Below, one piece after another: positions 32,864 to 41,035 of a DNA stretch of 64,000 bases (positions are counted from its first letter, which is position 1; every line of letters starts with the position of its first letter). A program made the position numbers and the translations under genes. Source of the stretch: Hydrogenophaga taeniospiralis CCUG 15921 (GTDB lineage Bacteria > Pseudomonadota > Gammaproteobacteria > Burkholderiales > Burkholderiaceae_C). The stretch spans positions 310,001 through 374,000 of the forward strand of contig NZ_BCWR01000005.1 in the NCBI RefSeq assembly GCF_001592305.1, in the 5' to 3' direction. Under the pieces are notes generated by a model. That model worked only from the letters and a program-made list of their open reading frames with translations. It searched no databases and was not told the origin of the DNA.

Positions 32864-33150
32864 TGCACTCCCTGGACACGAAAAGCGCCGCGTACATGCG
32901 TGGCTATCGGGCTGGGTTCCGTGTCGGCTCTGGACGGGCGCAGAAGCCGGTGGACCCTGAATATCGGCGCGGCTATCGCTCTGGTCATCAGGCTGCGGTG
33001 CGTCGAAAGCTTGCGAATCAAGCTGCATCGGCTGTTCTGCGTACACCGCGCAAACGGGTATCGCATGCCCTCCCTGAGGGTCAGGCACTGCGGATCGTGC
33101 AGGCCGACCCCTTGATGGCCGCATTCCGGCCGCTGGGGGGTGTGTCTTAA
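32863..33150 (+). CDS. Small basic protein of the element
   Basis: A 95-residue basic protein that I do not recognise. It contains two related Tyr/Arg/Gly units, AAYMRGYRAGFRVGSGR and EYRRGYRSGHQAAVRR, separated by a short linker, suggesting a tandem nucleic-acid or membrane-surface binding motif. A purine-rich ribosome site (AAGGGGGG) lies just before ATG 32863, the best in the element. It starts 15 bases after the stop of the ribbon-helix-helix-like gene. Confidence 0.6.
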   Translation: MHSLDTKSAAYMRGYRAGFRVGSGRAQKPVDPEYRRGYRSGHQAAVRRKLANQAASAVLRTPRKRVSHALPEGQALRIVQADPLMAAFRPLGGVS

Positions 33151-33178
33151 GTCCTCTGGTAGGCGTTTACAAAGCGAA

Positions 33179-33207
33179 ATGCCCAGGTGGTAGCAACACC
33201 CGGGCAT
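33179..33207 (+). other. Stem-loop within the element
   Basis: ATGCCCAGGTG at 33179-33189 pairs with CACCCGGGCAT at 33197-33207 with a single mismatch and a 7-base loop. It lies in the 91-base gap between two element genes. Such a hairpin could be a terminator or processing site, or a single-strand origin or packaging signal if the element is phage-derived. It has no U-tract right after it. Confidence 0.5.
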
Positions 33208-33241
33208 CTCTAACCAAATTGAAAAATCTGAGGTCTCAAAA

Positions 33242-33583
33242 ATGGCTAAGCCTAAGTCTACATCTCGTGTCCGTCGTGGTGATCCTGAATTTGAACGCGA
33301 CTATCTGTTGCGTATGGGATTGGTGAAAGCGGCGGGCCTTGCTCCCCTTGACTGGTCTGCTCACCTGGGTGAGCTGCAAGAGCTGCTCTCCTCCTGTGAG
33401 TTCCTGCTGCCGGTGGCAGAGGTGTCGGCGCGTCCTGGCAACGCTCCTGAGGTGGTTGCGCTGTGGCTCAAGGCCGTTGCCGCGACCGCTCGTATTCGAA
33501 TCGCCAATTGTGGGGGTATGGGGGCTGTGGCCCCCATGGTGACACAAGAGGTTGATAGCCAATTGATCAATACGCGGAAGTAA
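33242..33583 (+). CDS. Small hypothetical protein of the element
   Basis: A 113-residue protein with a basic start (MAKPKSTSRVRRGDPEFER), a central helical part (LGELQELLSSCEFLLPVAEV, then VVALWLKAVAATARIRIA) and a short glycine-rich tail. No family recognised and no membrane segment. GAGG sits 8 bases before the ATG. Codons rich in T at third positions differ from neighbouring chromosomal genes. It is last before the element terminator. Confidence 0.6.
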   Translation: MAKPKSTSRVRRGDPEFERDYLLRMGLVKAAGLAPLDWSAHLGELQELLSSCEFLLPVAEVSARPGNAPEVVALWLKAVAATARIRIANCGGMGAVAPMVTQEVDSQLINTRK

Positions 33584-33609
33584 CCTAGTTACGCCAATTA
33601 AGTCATTCG

Positions 33610-33634
33610 CGCCCTGAAAAACGGGCGTTTATTT
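33610..33634 (+). terminator. Rho-independent-type terminator of the element
   Basis: CGCCC (33610-33614) pairs with GGGCG (33623-33627) around an A-rich loop, followed by TTTATTT. It lies 27 bases after the last element gene and 36 bases before the second dif-like site. Confidence 0.65.
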
Positions 33635-33669
33635 GCGCTTCAATTGAAAGAATTTCGCTATGATTAAAT

Positions 33670-33697
33670 CTAATTCGCGATATACATCGTGGAATAT
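33670..33697 (-). other. Second dif-like site with degenerate XerD arm
   Basis: The core TATACA (33681-33686) and XerC-arm side TCGTGGAATAT (33687-33697) repeat the first site with one mismatch, and similarity continues about 6 bases beyond. The XerD arm position reads CTAATTCGCGA and lost the TTAACATAA match. This is the arrangement expected for a phage-type attachment site that needs a Xer activation factor. Confidence 0.7.
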
Positions 33698-33831
33698 CAA
33701 ATCGGTAAGAACCAGGGGAACACTTTGATACAGAAAACCGCTGTGGCCTCCCATGTCGGCTGCCGATACAGGGTTAGCTTCCGGCGCACACCACAGGCCG
33801 AGATGTTCGTTCACCTTCAGAGACCAAGACC

Positions 33832-33927
33832 ATGGTTGACCATCCATTCCTGACCATCGGCGCCATCATCAGTGCCTTCTTCTGGGTGCTGCAATGGGCG
33901 GGCGAACATCTGCGCATGTTTCTCTGA
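33832..33927 (+). CDS. Possible 31-residue hydrophobic peptide
   Basis: ATG 33832 opens a short frame: MVDHPFLTIGAIISAFFWVL followed by QWAGEHLRMFL. It would be a single membrane helix with polar ends. GAGACC lies upstream at a workable distance. It lies between the second dif-like site and the tct terminator in a 440-base stretch with no other gene. Length is too small to be sure it is translated. Confidence 0.35.
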   Translation: MVDHPFLTIGAIISAFFWVLQWAGEHLRMFL

Positions 33928-33951
33928 TCCATCCGCTCGGATCAAAGAAAA

Positions 33952-33967
33952 GGCGCCTGCAGGCGCC
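33952..33967. repeat. Perfect 16-base palindrome
   Basis: GGCGCCTGCAGGCGCC is fully self-complementary. It lies just before the tct terminator (plus-strand view) and may be part of the same terminator region or a protein-binding site. Confidence 0.55.
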
Positions 33968-33972
33968 CATGA

Positions 33973-34006
33973 AAAAAGCCCGGCCAATCTCTGCGCCGGG
34001 CTTTTT
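33973..34006 (-). terminator. Bidirectional rho-independent terminator after tctA
   Basis: AAAAAGCCCGGC (33973-33984) pairs perfectly with GCCGGGCTTTTT (33995-34006) with a 10-base loop. On the minus strand it follows the tctA stop by 17 bases and ends in a U-tract; it would also stop transcripts from the left. Confidence 0.9.
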
Positions 34007-34023
34007 GTGTTCAACGGGAGCAC

Positions 34024-35535
34024 TCAGTCTTCGACAAAGGCCTCTTCGCGTTTCTTCTTGATCGACGGCATGAGCACCACCACCAGCAACAGGGCCGCGA
34101 TGGCCAGCAGGCTGGCGGACAACGGCCGCGTGACGAACACCGACCAGTCGCCGCGTGAGATCAGCAGCGCCCGGCGCAGATACTCTTCCATCATCGGCCC
34201 CAGGATCAACCCGAGCAACAGAGGCGCAGGCTCGCAGCCGAGCTTGATGAAGATGTAGCCGATCAGGCCGAACAACGCCACCATCCAGATATCGAACACG
34301 TTGTTGTTGGTGGAATAGACCCCCACGGCACAGAACAGCACGATGGCCGGGAACAGCCACTTGTACGGCACGGTCAGCAGCTTGATCCAGATGCCGATCA
34401 GCGGCAGGTTCAGGATGATCAGCATCGCGTTGCCGATCCACATCGAGGCGATCAGGCCCCAGAACAGTTCCGGGTTGCTGGTCATGACCTGCGGGCCGGG
34501 CTGGATGTTGTGGATGGTCATGGCACCGACCATGAGCGCCATCACGGCGTTGGGCGGAATGCCCAGGGTCAGCAGGGGGATGAACGAGGTCTGGGCTCCC
34601 GCGTTGTTGGCGGCTTCCGGTGCGGCCACGCCGCGGATATTGCCCTGTCCAAAGGGCACTTCACCCGGGTGCAGCTTGGTTTTCTTCTCGATCGTGTAGG
34701 CCGTGAACGAAGACAGCAAGGCGCCGCCACCGGGCAGGATGCCCAGCACCGACCCCAGCGCGGTGCCCCGCAGCACGGCGGGAAGCATGCGTTTGAAATC
34801 GGCGGCCGTCGGCATGATGCCGTGCACATCGCCCGTGAAGACCTCGCGGTGTTCATCGGGCCGAGACAGATTGCTGATGATCTCGCCGTAACCGAACACG
34901 CCCATGGCGATGGCCAGGAAGCTGATGCCGTCGGTGAGTTCGGGAATGTCGAAACTGAAACGCGCCACCCCGGAGTTCACGTCGGTGCCCACCAGACCCA
35001 GCAGCAGACCGAGCACGATCATGGCCAGCGCCTTGAGCAGCGAGCCCGAAGCCAGCACCACGGCACCGATGAGACCCACGACCATGAGGGCGAAATACTC
35101 CGCGGGGCCGAACTTCAGCGCGATTTCGGTCAGCGGAGGCGCGAAGGCGGCCAGGATGAGGGTGCCCACGCACCCGGCGAAGAAGGACCCCAGACCGGCC
35201 GCGGCAAGGGCGGGCCCCGCCCTGCCCTTGCGCGCCATCTGGTAGCCGTCGATCACCGTCACCACCGACGAAGACTCGCCGGGCAGGTTCACCAGGATGG
35301 CGGTGGTGGAGCCGCCGTACTGTGCACCGTAGTAGATGCCGGCCAGCATGATCAGCGCCGCCACCGGGGGCAGACCGTAGGTGGCGGGCAGCAGCATGGC
35401 AATGGTCGCCAGCGGACCGATGCCTGGCAGCACGCCGATCAGGGTGCCCAGCAGGCAGCCGACGAAGGCGTAGATGAGGTTCTGGAAGGTGAAGGCGACG
35501 CCGAACCCCAGCGACAAGTGGTCAAACAGTTCCAT
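34024..35535 (-). CDS. tctA: Tripartite tricarboxylate transporter, large membrane subunit TctA
   Basis: A 503-residue membrane protein with about twelve helices, the large permease of tripartite tricarboxylate transporters that import citrate-like acids using a periplasmic binding protein. Family motifs include GVLPGIGPLATIAMLLPATYGL, YGAQYGGSTTAILVNLPGESSS split over the loop, and the second GILPGGGALLSSFTAY, both the repeated Gly-rich loops of TctA. The C-terminus is basic (IKKKREEAFVED). It lies 15 bases after tctB. No tctC binding-protein gene is adjacent, so it likely works with a binding protein encoded elsewhere. Confidence 0.93.
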   Translation of the reverse strand: MELFDHLSLGFGVAFTFQNLIYAFVGCLLGTLIGVLPGIGPLATIAMLLPATYGLPPVAALIMLAGIYYGAQYGGSTTAILVNLPGESSSVVTVIDGYQMARKGRAGPALAAAGLGSFFAGCVGTLILAAFAPPLTEIALKFGPAEYFALMVVGLIGAVVLASGSLLKALAMIVLGLLLGLVGTDVNSGVARFSFDIPELTDGISFLAIAMGVFGYGEIISNLSRPDEHREVFTGDVHGIMPTAADFKRMLPAVLRGTALGSVLGILPGGGALLSSFTAYTIEKKTKLHPGEVPFGQGNIRGVAAPEAANNAGAQTSFIPLLTLGIPPNAVMALMVGAMTIHNIQPGPQVMTSNPELFWGLIASMWIGNAMLIILNLPLIGIWIKLLTVPYKWLFPAIVLFCAVGVYSTNNNVFDIWMVALFGLIGYIFIKLGCEPAPLLLGLILGPMMEEYLRRALLISRGDWSVFVTRPLSASLLAIAALLLVVVLMPSIKKKREEAFVED

Positions 35536-35550
35536 CGTGTGTACTCCTGA

Positions 35551-36069
35551 TCAGTTCGAGAGGAACGCAGGCCACACCGGGAACTGCAGATTCAACAGAT
35601 ACACAAACGCGCCATAGCTGCCGATGGCCAGGAGGGTGGCCAGGATCAGCGACTCTTTCAGACTGGAGCCCTTGCGCGCCATGCTCGCAATCAGTACCAG
35701 TGCGTAGATCGAGACAATGAAGCCCATGGCGGGAATGCCCAGGGCCGGCAGACCCACCAGCAATGCGCCGAAGGCCAGGTTGGCACCCAACACGAAACCC
35801 AGGGGACGCCAGGCAAACGCACCGATGCGGTCCCCACCGGGAGGGCCGGCCTTGAACGAGTTGAATGTGACGATGATCCCCAGGATCACCAGCAGGATGC
35901 CCAACATGAGTGGGAAGTAACCAGGGCCCATGCGTGCGCCCTCTCCCACTTCATAGGTGGTGGCGCCCCAGGCAAAGGCGCCGCCCACTGCTGTGAACAT
36001 GAGTCCCGAGAAAAAATCCTTCTGACTGGCCAGGGCCACGGTGCGTCTCCTCAAGTTTTGGATGTGCAC
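35551..36069 (-). CDS. tctB: Tripartite tricarboxylate transporter, small membrane subunit TctB
   Basis: A 172-residue protein with four hydrophobic segments, matching TctB in size and pattern: DFFSGLMFTAVGGAFAWGA, then ARMGPGYFPLMLGILLVILG, which is the family hallmark (GPGYFP). Precedes tctA as in normal tct operons. The gene before it is the ankyrin gene, whose stop is 47 bases upstream; that gap may hold a promoter, or readthrough from the mltG-tatD-ankyrin operon could occur. Confidence 0.9.
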   Translation of the reverse strand: MHIQNLRRRTVALASQKDFFSGLMFTAVGGAFAWGATTYEVGEGARMGPGYFPLMLGILLVILGIIVTFNSFKAGPPGGDRIGAFAWRPLGFVLGANLAFGALLVGLPALGIPAMGFIVSIYALVLIASMARKGSSLKESLILATLLAIGSYGAFVYLLNLQFPVWPAFLSN

Positions 36070-36116
36070 GCATTCTGAAGGCCGCAGGGGCCCCCGGCCA
36101 TGTGGGTTACACCTAT

Positions 36117-36800
36117 CTACCAGCGGCCCTTGGGCTGCCGAGCGCGCACGAAGGATGCGATCAGGCTGGCATGGGCGTCGCGCTGGGCCCGGCGGGCGAA
36201 GTCGATCGCGGTCATGCCCTGCTCATTCCGGATCATCGGGTCCGCGCCCTCTTCCAGCAGGAGCTGGACCACTTCCGTCGAGCCATAGTGCGCGGCCATC
36301 ATCAGCGGTGTGCTGCCGTTGGGCGAGGCAGCATCGATGTAGGCATGGTGTTCCAGCAGCAGGCGCACCATGTCCACGCTCACCGGCGCTGCGTTGCTGG
36401 CCGCATAGTGCAGCGGCGTCCAGCCCGGTTTGTTGACCTCGGCCTTGCGCTGGATGAGCCGGCGAGCCTGGGCCAGATGGCCCTTGAGTGCCGCCATCAT
36501 CAGCGGGCTCTCACCCTGGGGGTTGCGCGCTTCGACTTGAACCACCGTCTGGTCAAGCAGGAAGTCCGCCACTTTCAAGGAGTCCTCGCGCAAGGCCAGA
36601 AACAGGGCGTGGTCTCCGTCGGGATTTCGGGTGTTGAGGTCAAAGCCCCGCAGGGTCAGCGCGATCACCGTCGACTCGTCGTCGCGCACGGCGGCGCTGA
36701 AATAGTCTTCAAAAGAACCGGCCTGAAGGAGTCCGGAAAAACATAAAACACATGAAATAACAAATGACTTTGCAAATTTGTTGAAGTGATTTCTTAACAT
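36117..36800 (-). CDS. Exported ankyrin-repeat protein
   Basis: A 227-residue protein with a signal peptide (FVISCVLCFSGLLQA, cleaved about residue 27) and about five ankyrin repeats. Clear ones are GESPLMMAALKGHLAQARRL, the WTPLHYAASN unit, and GSTPLMMAAHYGSTEVVQLL, followed by GMTAIDFARRA. It is predicted periplasmic. Ankyrin repeats bind proteins; the partner is unknown. It starts 3 bases after the tatD stop, so it is the tail of that operon, and its first codons are more AT-rich than the rest. Confidence 0.88.
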   Translation of the reverse strand: MLRNHFNKFAKSFVISCVLCFSGLLQAGSFEDYFSAAVRDDESTVIALTLRGFDLNTRNPDGDHALFLALREDSLKVADFLLDQTVVQVEARNPQGESPLMMAALKGHLAQARRLIQRKAEVNKPGWTPLHYAASNAAPVSVDMVRLLLEHHAYIDAASPNGSTPLMMAAHYGSTEVVQLLLEEGADPMIRNEQGMTAIDFARRAQRDAHASLIASFVRARQPKGRW

Positions 36801-36803
36801 TTA

Positions 36804-37619
36804 TCACCCCACCACACGGTCAAATAGCTGCTCAAAGTTGCGGCTCGTCGCCTGGGCCACTTCGTCCAGCGGCAGCCCTTTGATCTCGGCAATCTGCTGC
36901 GCCACGAATGGCACGAAAGAGGGGTTGTTGGTCTTGCCGCGGTGCGGCACCGGTGCCAGATAGGGGCTGTCGGTTTCGATGAGGATGCGCTCCAGGGGCA
37001 CGAAACGGGCCACCTCGCGCAAGTCGGCGGCGTTGCGAAAGGTCAGGATGCCGGAAAACGAGATGTAGAAATCCAGGTCCAGCGCCGCACGGGCCACCGC
37101 CTCGGTTTCGGTGAAGCAATGAAACACACCGCGTGAAACCGCGTGGTCGGACGATGGCTGGGCCGGACTGGAAAACCCCCCCTCTTCGCGCAGGATGGCC
37201 AGGGTGTCGTCGGACGCGCTGCGGGTGTGGATCACCAGAGGCAGACCGGTCTGCCGCCCGGCCCGGATGTGCGTGCGGTAGCGGTCGCGCTGCCATTCCA
37301 TGTCGGCCACGCTGCGCTCGCCCAGGCGGTAATAGTCCAGTCCGGTTTCGCCGATGCCCACCACGCGCGCGCGCGCGGCCCGCGTCAACAAATCGTCCAG
37401 CGTGGGTTCGAGCACGCCTTCGTTGTCCGGGTGCACACCCACGGTGGACCACAGGTTGGTGTGCTCGCGCGCCAGCGCGTGCACATCTTCAAACTCTTCC
37501 AGCGTGGTGCAGATGCACAGTGCGCGCTCCACCTGGGCCTGCTGCATGGCCTCCAGGATGGCGGGCAATCGCTCGCGCAACTCGGGAAAACTCAGGTGGC
37601 AGTGGGAGTCGGTGAACAT
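36804..37619 (-). CDS. tatD: TatD family metal-dependent hydrolase
   Basis: A 271-residue TIM-barrel deoxyribonuclease-like enzyme. Metal ligands are visible: DSHCHLSFPEL at the start, the glutamate in GIGETGLDYY, histidines in LVIHTRSASDDTL and FHCFTETEA, and the aspartate in LIETDSPYLAP. TatD proteins are Mg-dependent 3'-5' exonucleases linked to oxidative DNA damage repair and quality control. Start 37619 is set by the MFTDSHCHL motif. It lies after pilZ in the holB-pilZ-tatD order. Confidence 0.94.
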   Translation of the reverse strand: MFTDSHCHLSFPELRERLPAILEAMQQAQVERALCICTTLEEFEDVHALAREHTNLWSTVGVHPDNEGVLEPTLDDLLTRAARARVVGIGETGLDYYRLGERSVADMEWQRDRYRTHIRAGRQTGLPLVIHTRSASDDTLAILREEGGFSSPAQPSSDHAVSRGVFHCFTETEAVARAALDLDFYISFSGILTFRNAADLREVARFVPLERILIETDSPYLAPVPHRGKTNNPSFVPFVAQQIAEIKGLPLDEVAQATSRNFEQLFDRVVG

Positions 37620-37705
37620 GAAGCGAAACGATCCATCAAAGACAGCGCCCGCCGGCAATGCGGGCGGGCGCTCGGGTGTTCAGCGGGCTGGCGAGTGCCG
37701 CGGGC

Positions 37706-38077
37706 TCAAATGGTCTGGGTCGATCGTTCCGAACCCAGGTGGGAACCCAGGATCTCCTCGATCCTGTTCTTGAGCTGGCGCGATTTTTCGTCGGCCGGGA
37801 AACGGATGCCCACGCCCTGGGTGCGTCCCCCCTGCGCCTTGGCGGGGGTCACCCAGGCGACCTTGCCGGCCACAGGGTAACGCTGCGCATCATCGGGCAG
37901 GCTGAGCAACACGTACACGTCGTCGCCAAGGCGGTACTCACGCGCCGAGGGGATGAAGATGCCCCCATCGGAAAACAGCGGGATGTAGGCCGCGTAGAGC
38001 GCCGCCTTCTCCTTGATGGAGAGCTGGATCACGCTCGGGCGCGCTGCATTGGCCGATAAAGAGGGAGAGGTGCTCAT
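37706..38077 (-). CDS. pilZ: PilZ domain protein, type IV pilus type
   Basis: A 123-residue protein of the small PilZ group first found as a type IV pilus biogenesis factor. The pattern is LSIKEKAALYAAYIPLFSDGGIF, RLGDDVYVLLSLPDD and GKVAWVTPAKAQ then GVGIRFP. The N-terminal RxxxR motif used for c-di-GMP binding is absent, as in the classic PilZ, so it probably works by protein contact. Location in mltG-tmk-holB-pilZ-tatD is the standard position. Confidence 0.92.
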   Translation of the reverse strand: MSTSPSLSANAARPSVIQLSIKEKAALYAAYIPLFSDGGIFIPSAREYRLGDDVYVLLSLPDDAQRYPVAGKVAWVTPAKAQGGRTQGVGIRFPADEKSRQLKNRIEEILGSHLGSERSTQTI

Positions 38078-38150
38078 GGCGCTCAAGTTTAGCGGCAAAC
38101 CCGTGGCCAGCGACCGTCTTGCTGGCCGCCCCGCCGGTTCACATCGCGGC

Positions 38151-39197
38151 TCAGCCGCGAGGGGGACGGCTACCGAGTGCCTGGCGGGTACTGGCGATCC
38201 AGGCTTCTTGCATCAGGCCCGGGTTGAACGGGTGTTCCACCGTGCGCGCGGCGTCCATCAGTTCGCGCGACCAGCGCGCCAGGATGCCCCAGCGTGGGGC
38301 CGTGGGCAGGTGCTCGGCGGCAAAAAAGCGCGGCGCAGCGCCCGAGGCCGACGCCATCAGATCGTGGCAGAGCTTTTGCAGCACCTCGAGCTGCTGTGCC
38401 GCGGGCCAGTCGGCCAGGGTGGTCCAGTCGCCCTGGGCCAGTGCCTTGGGCAGCAGGCCCCAAGACTGGGCGCTCAACCCCGCGCGTGCCCAGGCGAGCG
38501 CATCGTCGGGCCGCCCGCCCGCGGCGAGCAGCCACACCCGGGCCTCTTCGGCCGTGGCTTTCGGCGCACCCTGGGTGCGGGCCTGCGCCAGCAGCCATTC
38601 CAGCGCCTCGGCGGGTTCCGGCCAGCTCATGGCATGGGTCTGACAGCGGCTGCGGATGGTGGGCAACAGCTGGTGCGTGGCTTCGCTGGCCAGCACAAAG
38701 CGTGTGTCGCCCGGCGGCTCTTCCAGGGTCTTGAGCAGGGCGTTGGCGGTGACGTGGTTCATACGCTCGGCCGGGTACACCAGCACCGCGGTGCCACGCC
38801 CGCGCGCGCTGGTGCGCTGGGCAAAGGCGACCGTGTCACGCATCGCCTCCACACGGATTTCCTTGCTCGGCTTGCGCTTCTTGTCGTCGATCTCTTTTTG
38901 CGCCGATTCGGACAGCGGCCAGCCCAGCGCCAGCATCACGGTTTCGGGCATGAGGACGACGAAGTCCGGGTGGGCGTGGCTGCCGACCAGGTGGCAACTG
39001 CTGCACACCCCGCAGGGGCCCACGGCGGTGGGCGCTTCACACAGCCAGGCCTGGGCCAGGGCCAGGCCCAGTTCGTACTGTCCCAGGCCCGAGGGCCCTT
39101 GCAGCAGCCATGCGTGTCCACGCTGGCCGAGCAGCCGCGAAAGCTGGTGCTGGATCCAGGGCGCGGGCACCGTTGCGGCGTGGGACGGTTCCGTCAT
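38151..39197 (-). CDS. holB: DNA polymerase III, delta prime subunit
   Basis: Delta prime is part of the clamp loader that opens and loads the sliding clamp. The 348-residue protein begins with [27 protein letters not shown] (the altered P-loop of delta prime), then the zinc-type cluster [17 protein letters not shown], and [18 protein letters not shown], the SRC-type motif following as TIRSRCQTH. The stop codon lies inside a hairpin (TCGCGGCT and AGCCGCGA, 38144-38160). Start 39197 is chosen 10 bases after the tmk stop. Confidence 0.95.
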   Translation of the reverse strand: MTEPSHAATVPAPWIQHQLSRLLGQRGHAWLLQGPSGLGQYELGLALAQAWLCEAPTAVGPCGVCSSCHLVGSHAHPDFVVLMPETVMLALGWPLSESAQKEIDDKKRKPSKEIRVEAMRDTVAFAQRTSARGRGTAVLVYPAERMNHVTANALLKTLEEPPGDTRFVLASEATHQLLPTIRSRCQTHAMSWPEPAEALEWLLAQARTQGAPKATAEEARVWLLAAGGRPDDALAWARAGLSAQSWGLLPKALAQGDWTTLADWPAAQQLEVLQKLCHDLMASASGAAPRFFAAEHLPTAPRWGILARWSRELMDAARTVEHPFNPGLMQEAWIASTRQALGSRPPRG

Positions 39198-39207
39198 AGT
39201 CGCGCGC

Positions 39208-39903
39208 TCAATGCGAACCACCCGGGGCCAGCGGCGCGCCAAGCCACCAGCCGCGTTGCACAAAGGTGTGGGTGATGTCTTGCCAGACCCGCTCGCGCGG
39301 CTGGTCGGCGTTGATGCGGGCGAAGCGCTGCGGTTCGGCGGCGGCGCGCGCCGCATAACCGGCCGACACGCGCCGGAAGAACTCGACAGGCTGGGCCTCG
39401 AAACGATCGGGCGCGCGGGCATCGGCCAGGCGTGCCGCCGCGGTTTCGGCGGGCAGGTCGAACCACAACGTCAGGTCGGGCTGGCGAATGGCGGGTGCCT
39501 GCATGGCGGGCGTGGCCTGGACCCAGCGCTCCAGCACCGAGAGGGTGGCCAGGTCGAAACCCCGCCCACCGCCCTGGTAGGCGAAGGTGGCATCGGTGAA
39601 GCGGTCGCACAACACCACATCGCCGCGCGCCAGCGCCGGCTCGATCACGCTCAGCAGGTGGTCGCGTCGTGCGGCGAACACCAGCAACGATTCGGTCAGC
39701 GGGTCCATGGCATCGCCCAGCACCAGGGCGCGCAGCTTCTCGGCCAGCGGTGTGCCACCGGGTTCGCGCGTCAGCGTGACACGGCGCCCCTGCTCACGAA
39801 ACGCCTCGGCCAGCCCGGCGATGTGCGTGGACTTGCCCGCACCGTCGATGCCCTCAAAGGTGATGAAGAGTCCGGCGGGTGGGAGCGTGCTGGTTTCGGC
39901 CAT
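39208..39903 (-). CDS. tmk: Thymidylate kinase
   Basis: dTMP kinase makes dTDP in the dTTP pathway. The 231-residue protein has the P-loop [13 protein letters not shown], the substrate motif [14 protein letters not shown], the DRF motif [17 protein letters not shown], and the LID region [12 protein letters not shown]. The tail beyond residue 215 is slightly longer than in E. coli. It lies 8 bases after mltG and before holB, all in one transcript. Confidence 0.96.
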   Translation of the reverse strand: MAETSTLPPAGLFITFEGIDGAGKSTHIAGLAEAFREQGRRVTLTREPGGTPLAEKLRALVLGDAMDPLTESLLVFAARRDHLLSVIEPALARGDVVLCDRFTDATFAYQGGGRGFDLATLSVLERWVQATPAMQAPAIRQPDLTLWFDLPAETAAARLADARAPDRFEAQPVEFFRRVSAGYAARAAAEPQRFARINADQPRERVWQDITHTFVQRGWWLGAPLAPGGSH

Positions 39904-39911
39904 GGTGGTGT

Positions 39912-40916
39912 TCAGCGCTTCAGCTGGAAGCGGCGCACCGCCGCATTGTGCTCATCGAGTGTGGCGCTGAACTGGCTGGTGCCGTCGCCACGCGCCACGA
40001 AATACAGCGCGCGCGAGGCGGCCGGCTGCACGGCGGCGCGCAACGAGTTCCAGCCCGGCATGGCGATCGGAGTGGGCGGCAGGCCGGCGCGCGTGTAGCT
40101 GTTGTAGGGCGTGTCGGCCAGCAGGTCCGCGCGGCGCAGGTTGCCGTCAAAGCGCTCGCCCAGACCGTAGATCACGCCCGGGTCGGTCTGCAGGCGCATG
40201 CCGATGCGCAGTCGGTTGTTGAACACGGCGCCCACCATCGGGCGGTCGCGCTCGATACCGGTTTCTTTTTCGATGATGCTGGCCAGGATCAGAGCTTCGT
40301 CGGCCGACTGCAGCGGCGTGTCGGGCGTGCGCTCGGCCCAGGCCTGGGCCAGCCGCTCGTCCATGGCCTGCGCGGCCTGGCGCAACACGGTCGACGCGGG
40401 GGTGTGCTTGACCATGCGGTAGGTGTCGGGGAAAAACCGCCCTTCGGGGTGGCGCTCCGGGTAACCGATGCGCACCATCACCTCTTCGGGGCTCAGACCG
40501 TCCAGGTCCTGCGTCAGGTCGGGCGAGCTGCGCACCGCCTGCAACAGCTCGCGGATGTTCCAGCCCTCCACCAGGGTCAGACTGCGCAGCGCCTGCTCGC
40601 CACGCACCAGCTTGTCCAGCAGGCTGCGCGGCGTGGTGTCTGGCGTGAATTCGTAGGTGCCGGCCTTGATCGCACGCGACTGGCCGGACAAACGGAACCA
40701 GGCGTACAGCAGCACGGAGGAAGTGCGTACCCCGGCTTGGCTCACCGCCTGAGCGACTGCTCGGGCCGATGCCCCGGGGGGCACGTTCACTTCCAGCGGG
40801 GTTTCCACGCTCACTGAAGGCGGCATGTCCAGGGGATTCTGCAGCCACCAGGCGCCCAGCGCGGGCAGCAACGTAGCGACGATGACAGCGACGACCAGCA
40901 GTTTGAAAGCACGCAT
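39912..40916 (-). CDS. mltG: Endolytic murein transglycosylase MltG
   Basis: MltG cleaves nascent glycan strands and sets their length at the inner membrane. The 334-residue protein has one N-terminal membrane helix ([20 protein letters not shown]), a LysM-like part, and the catalytic YceG domain: [10 protein letters not shown], the glutamate in ASIIEKETG, and [17 protein letters not shown] with [16 protein letters not shown]. It is the first of the operon mltG-tmk-holB-pilZ-tatD-ankyrin, and it diverges from ygfZ; the 119-base gap between them should hold both promoters. Confidence 0.95.
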   Translation of the reverse strand: MRAFKLLVVAVIVATLLPALGAWWLQNPLDMPPSVSVETPLEVNVPPGASARAVAQAVSQAGVRTSSVLLYAWFRLSGQSRAIKAGTYEFTPDTTPRSLLDKLVRGEQALRSLTLVEGWNIRELLQAVRSSPDLTQDLDGLSPEEVMVRIGYPERHPEGRFFPDTYRMVKHTPASTVLRQAAQAMDERLAQAWAERTPDTPLQSADEALILASIIEKETGIERDRPMVGAVFNNRLRIGMRLQTDPGVIYGLGERFDGNLRRADLLADTPYNSYTRAGLPPTPIAMPGWNSLRAAVQPAASRALYFVARGDGTSQFSATLDEHNAAVRRFQLKR

Positions 40917-41035
40917 CGGGGGCTTGGTTTGAACAGGGACAGGAAAGGGGATAAACCAGGGTCAGCCCGGCGGCGGATCGGGCCAAAGATCATAATCGAC
41001 CGCAGCTTTCCCGCCCTTTGACCTCCCGGCCCACC

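Larger units (their letters stand above)
31860..33697 (+). mobile_element. Candidate 1.81 kb Xer-dependent integrative element (IMEX) at dif
   Basis: Two dif-like sites 1,810 bases apart bound a segment with lower GC than its surroundings and a different codon feel (many gct, cgt and tct codons). The segment carries a VC1465/XafT-like gene beside the first site, three small genes in the same direction and a terminator before the second site. Elements such as the V. cholerae TLC satellite phage integrate at dif by using host XerC/XerD and carry XafT to activate XerD. No replication, coat or export genes are present, so this is a minimal element, a satellite, or a remnant of a filamentous phage. 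Exact ends are inferred from the repeats. Confidence 0.75.

Noticed and set aside
33610-33634. Element terminator considered as part of an origin
   Set aside because: The stem followed by TTTATTT after the last gene is well explained as a terminator; no origin features were seen.
34510-35550. Plus-strand open frame of 346 residues across tctA
   Set aside because: Antisense to tctA, and made up of repeated polar residues typical of shadow frames.
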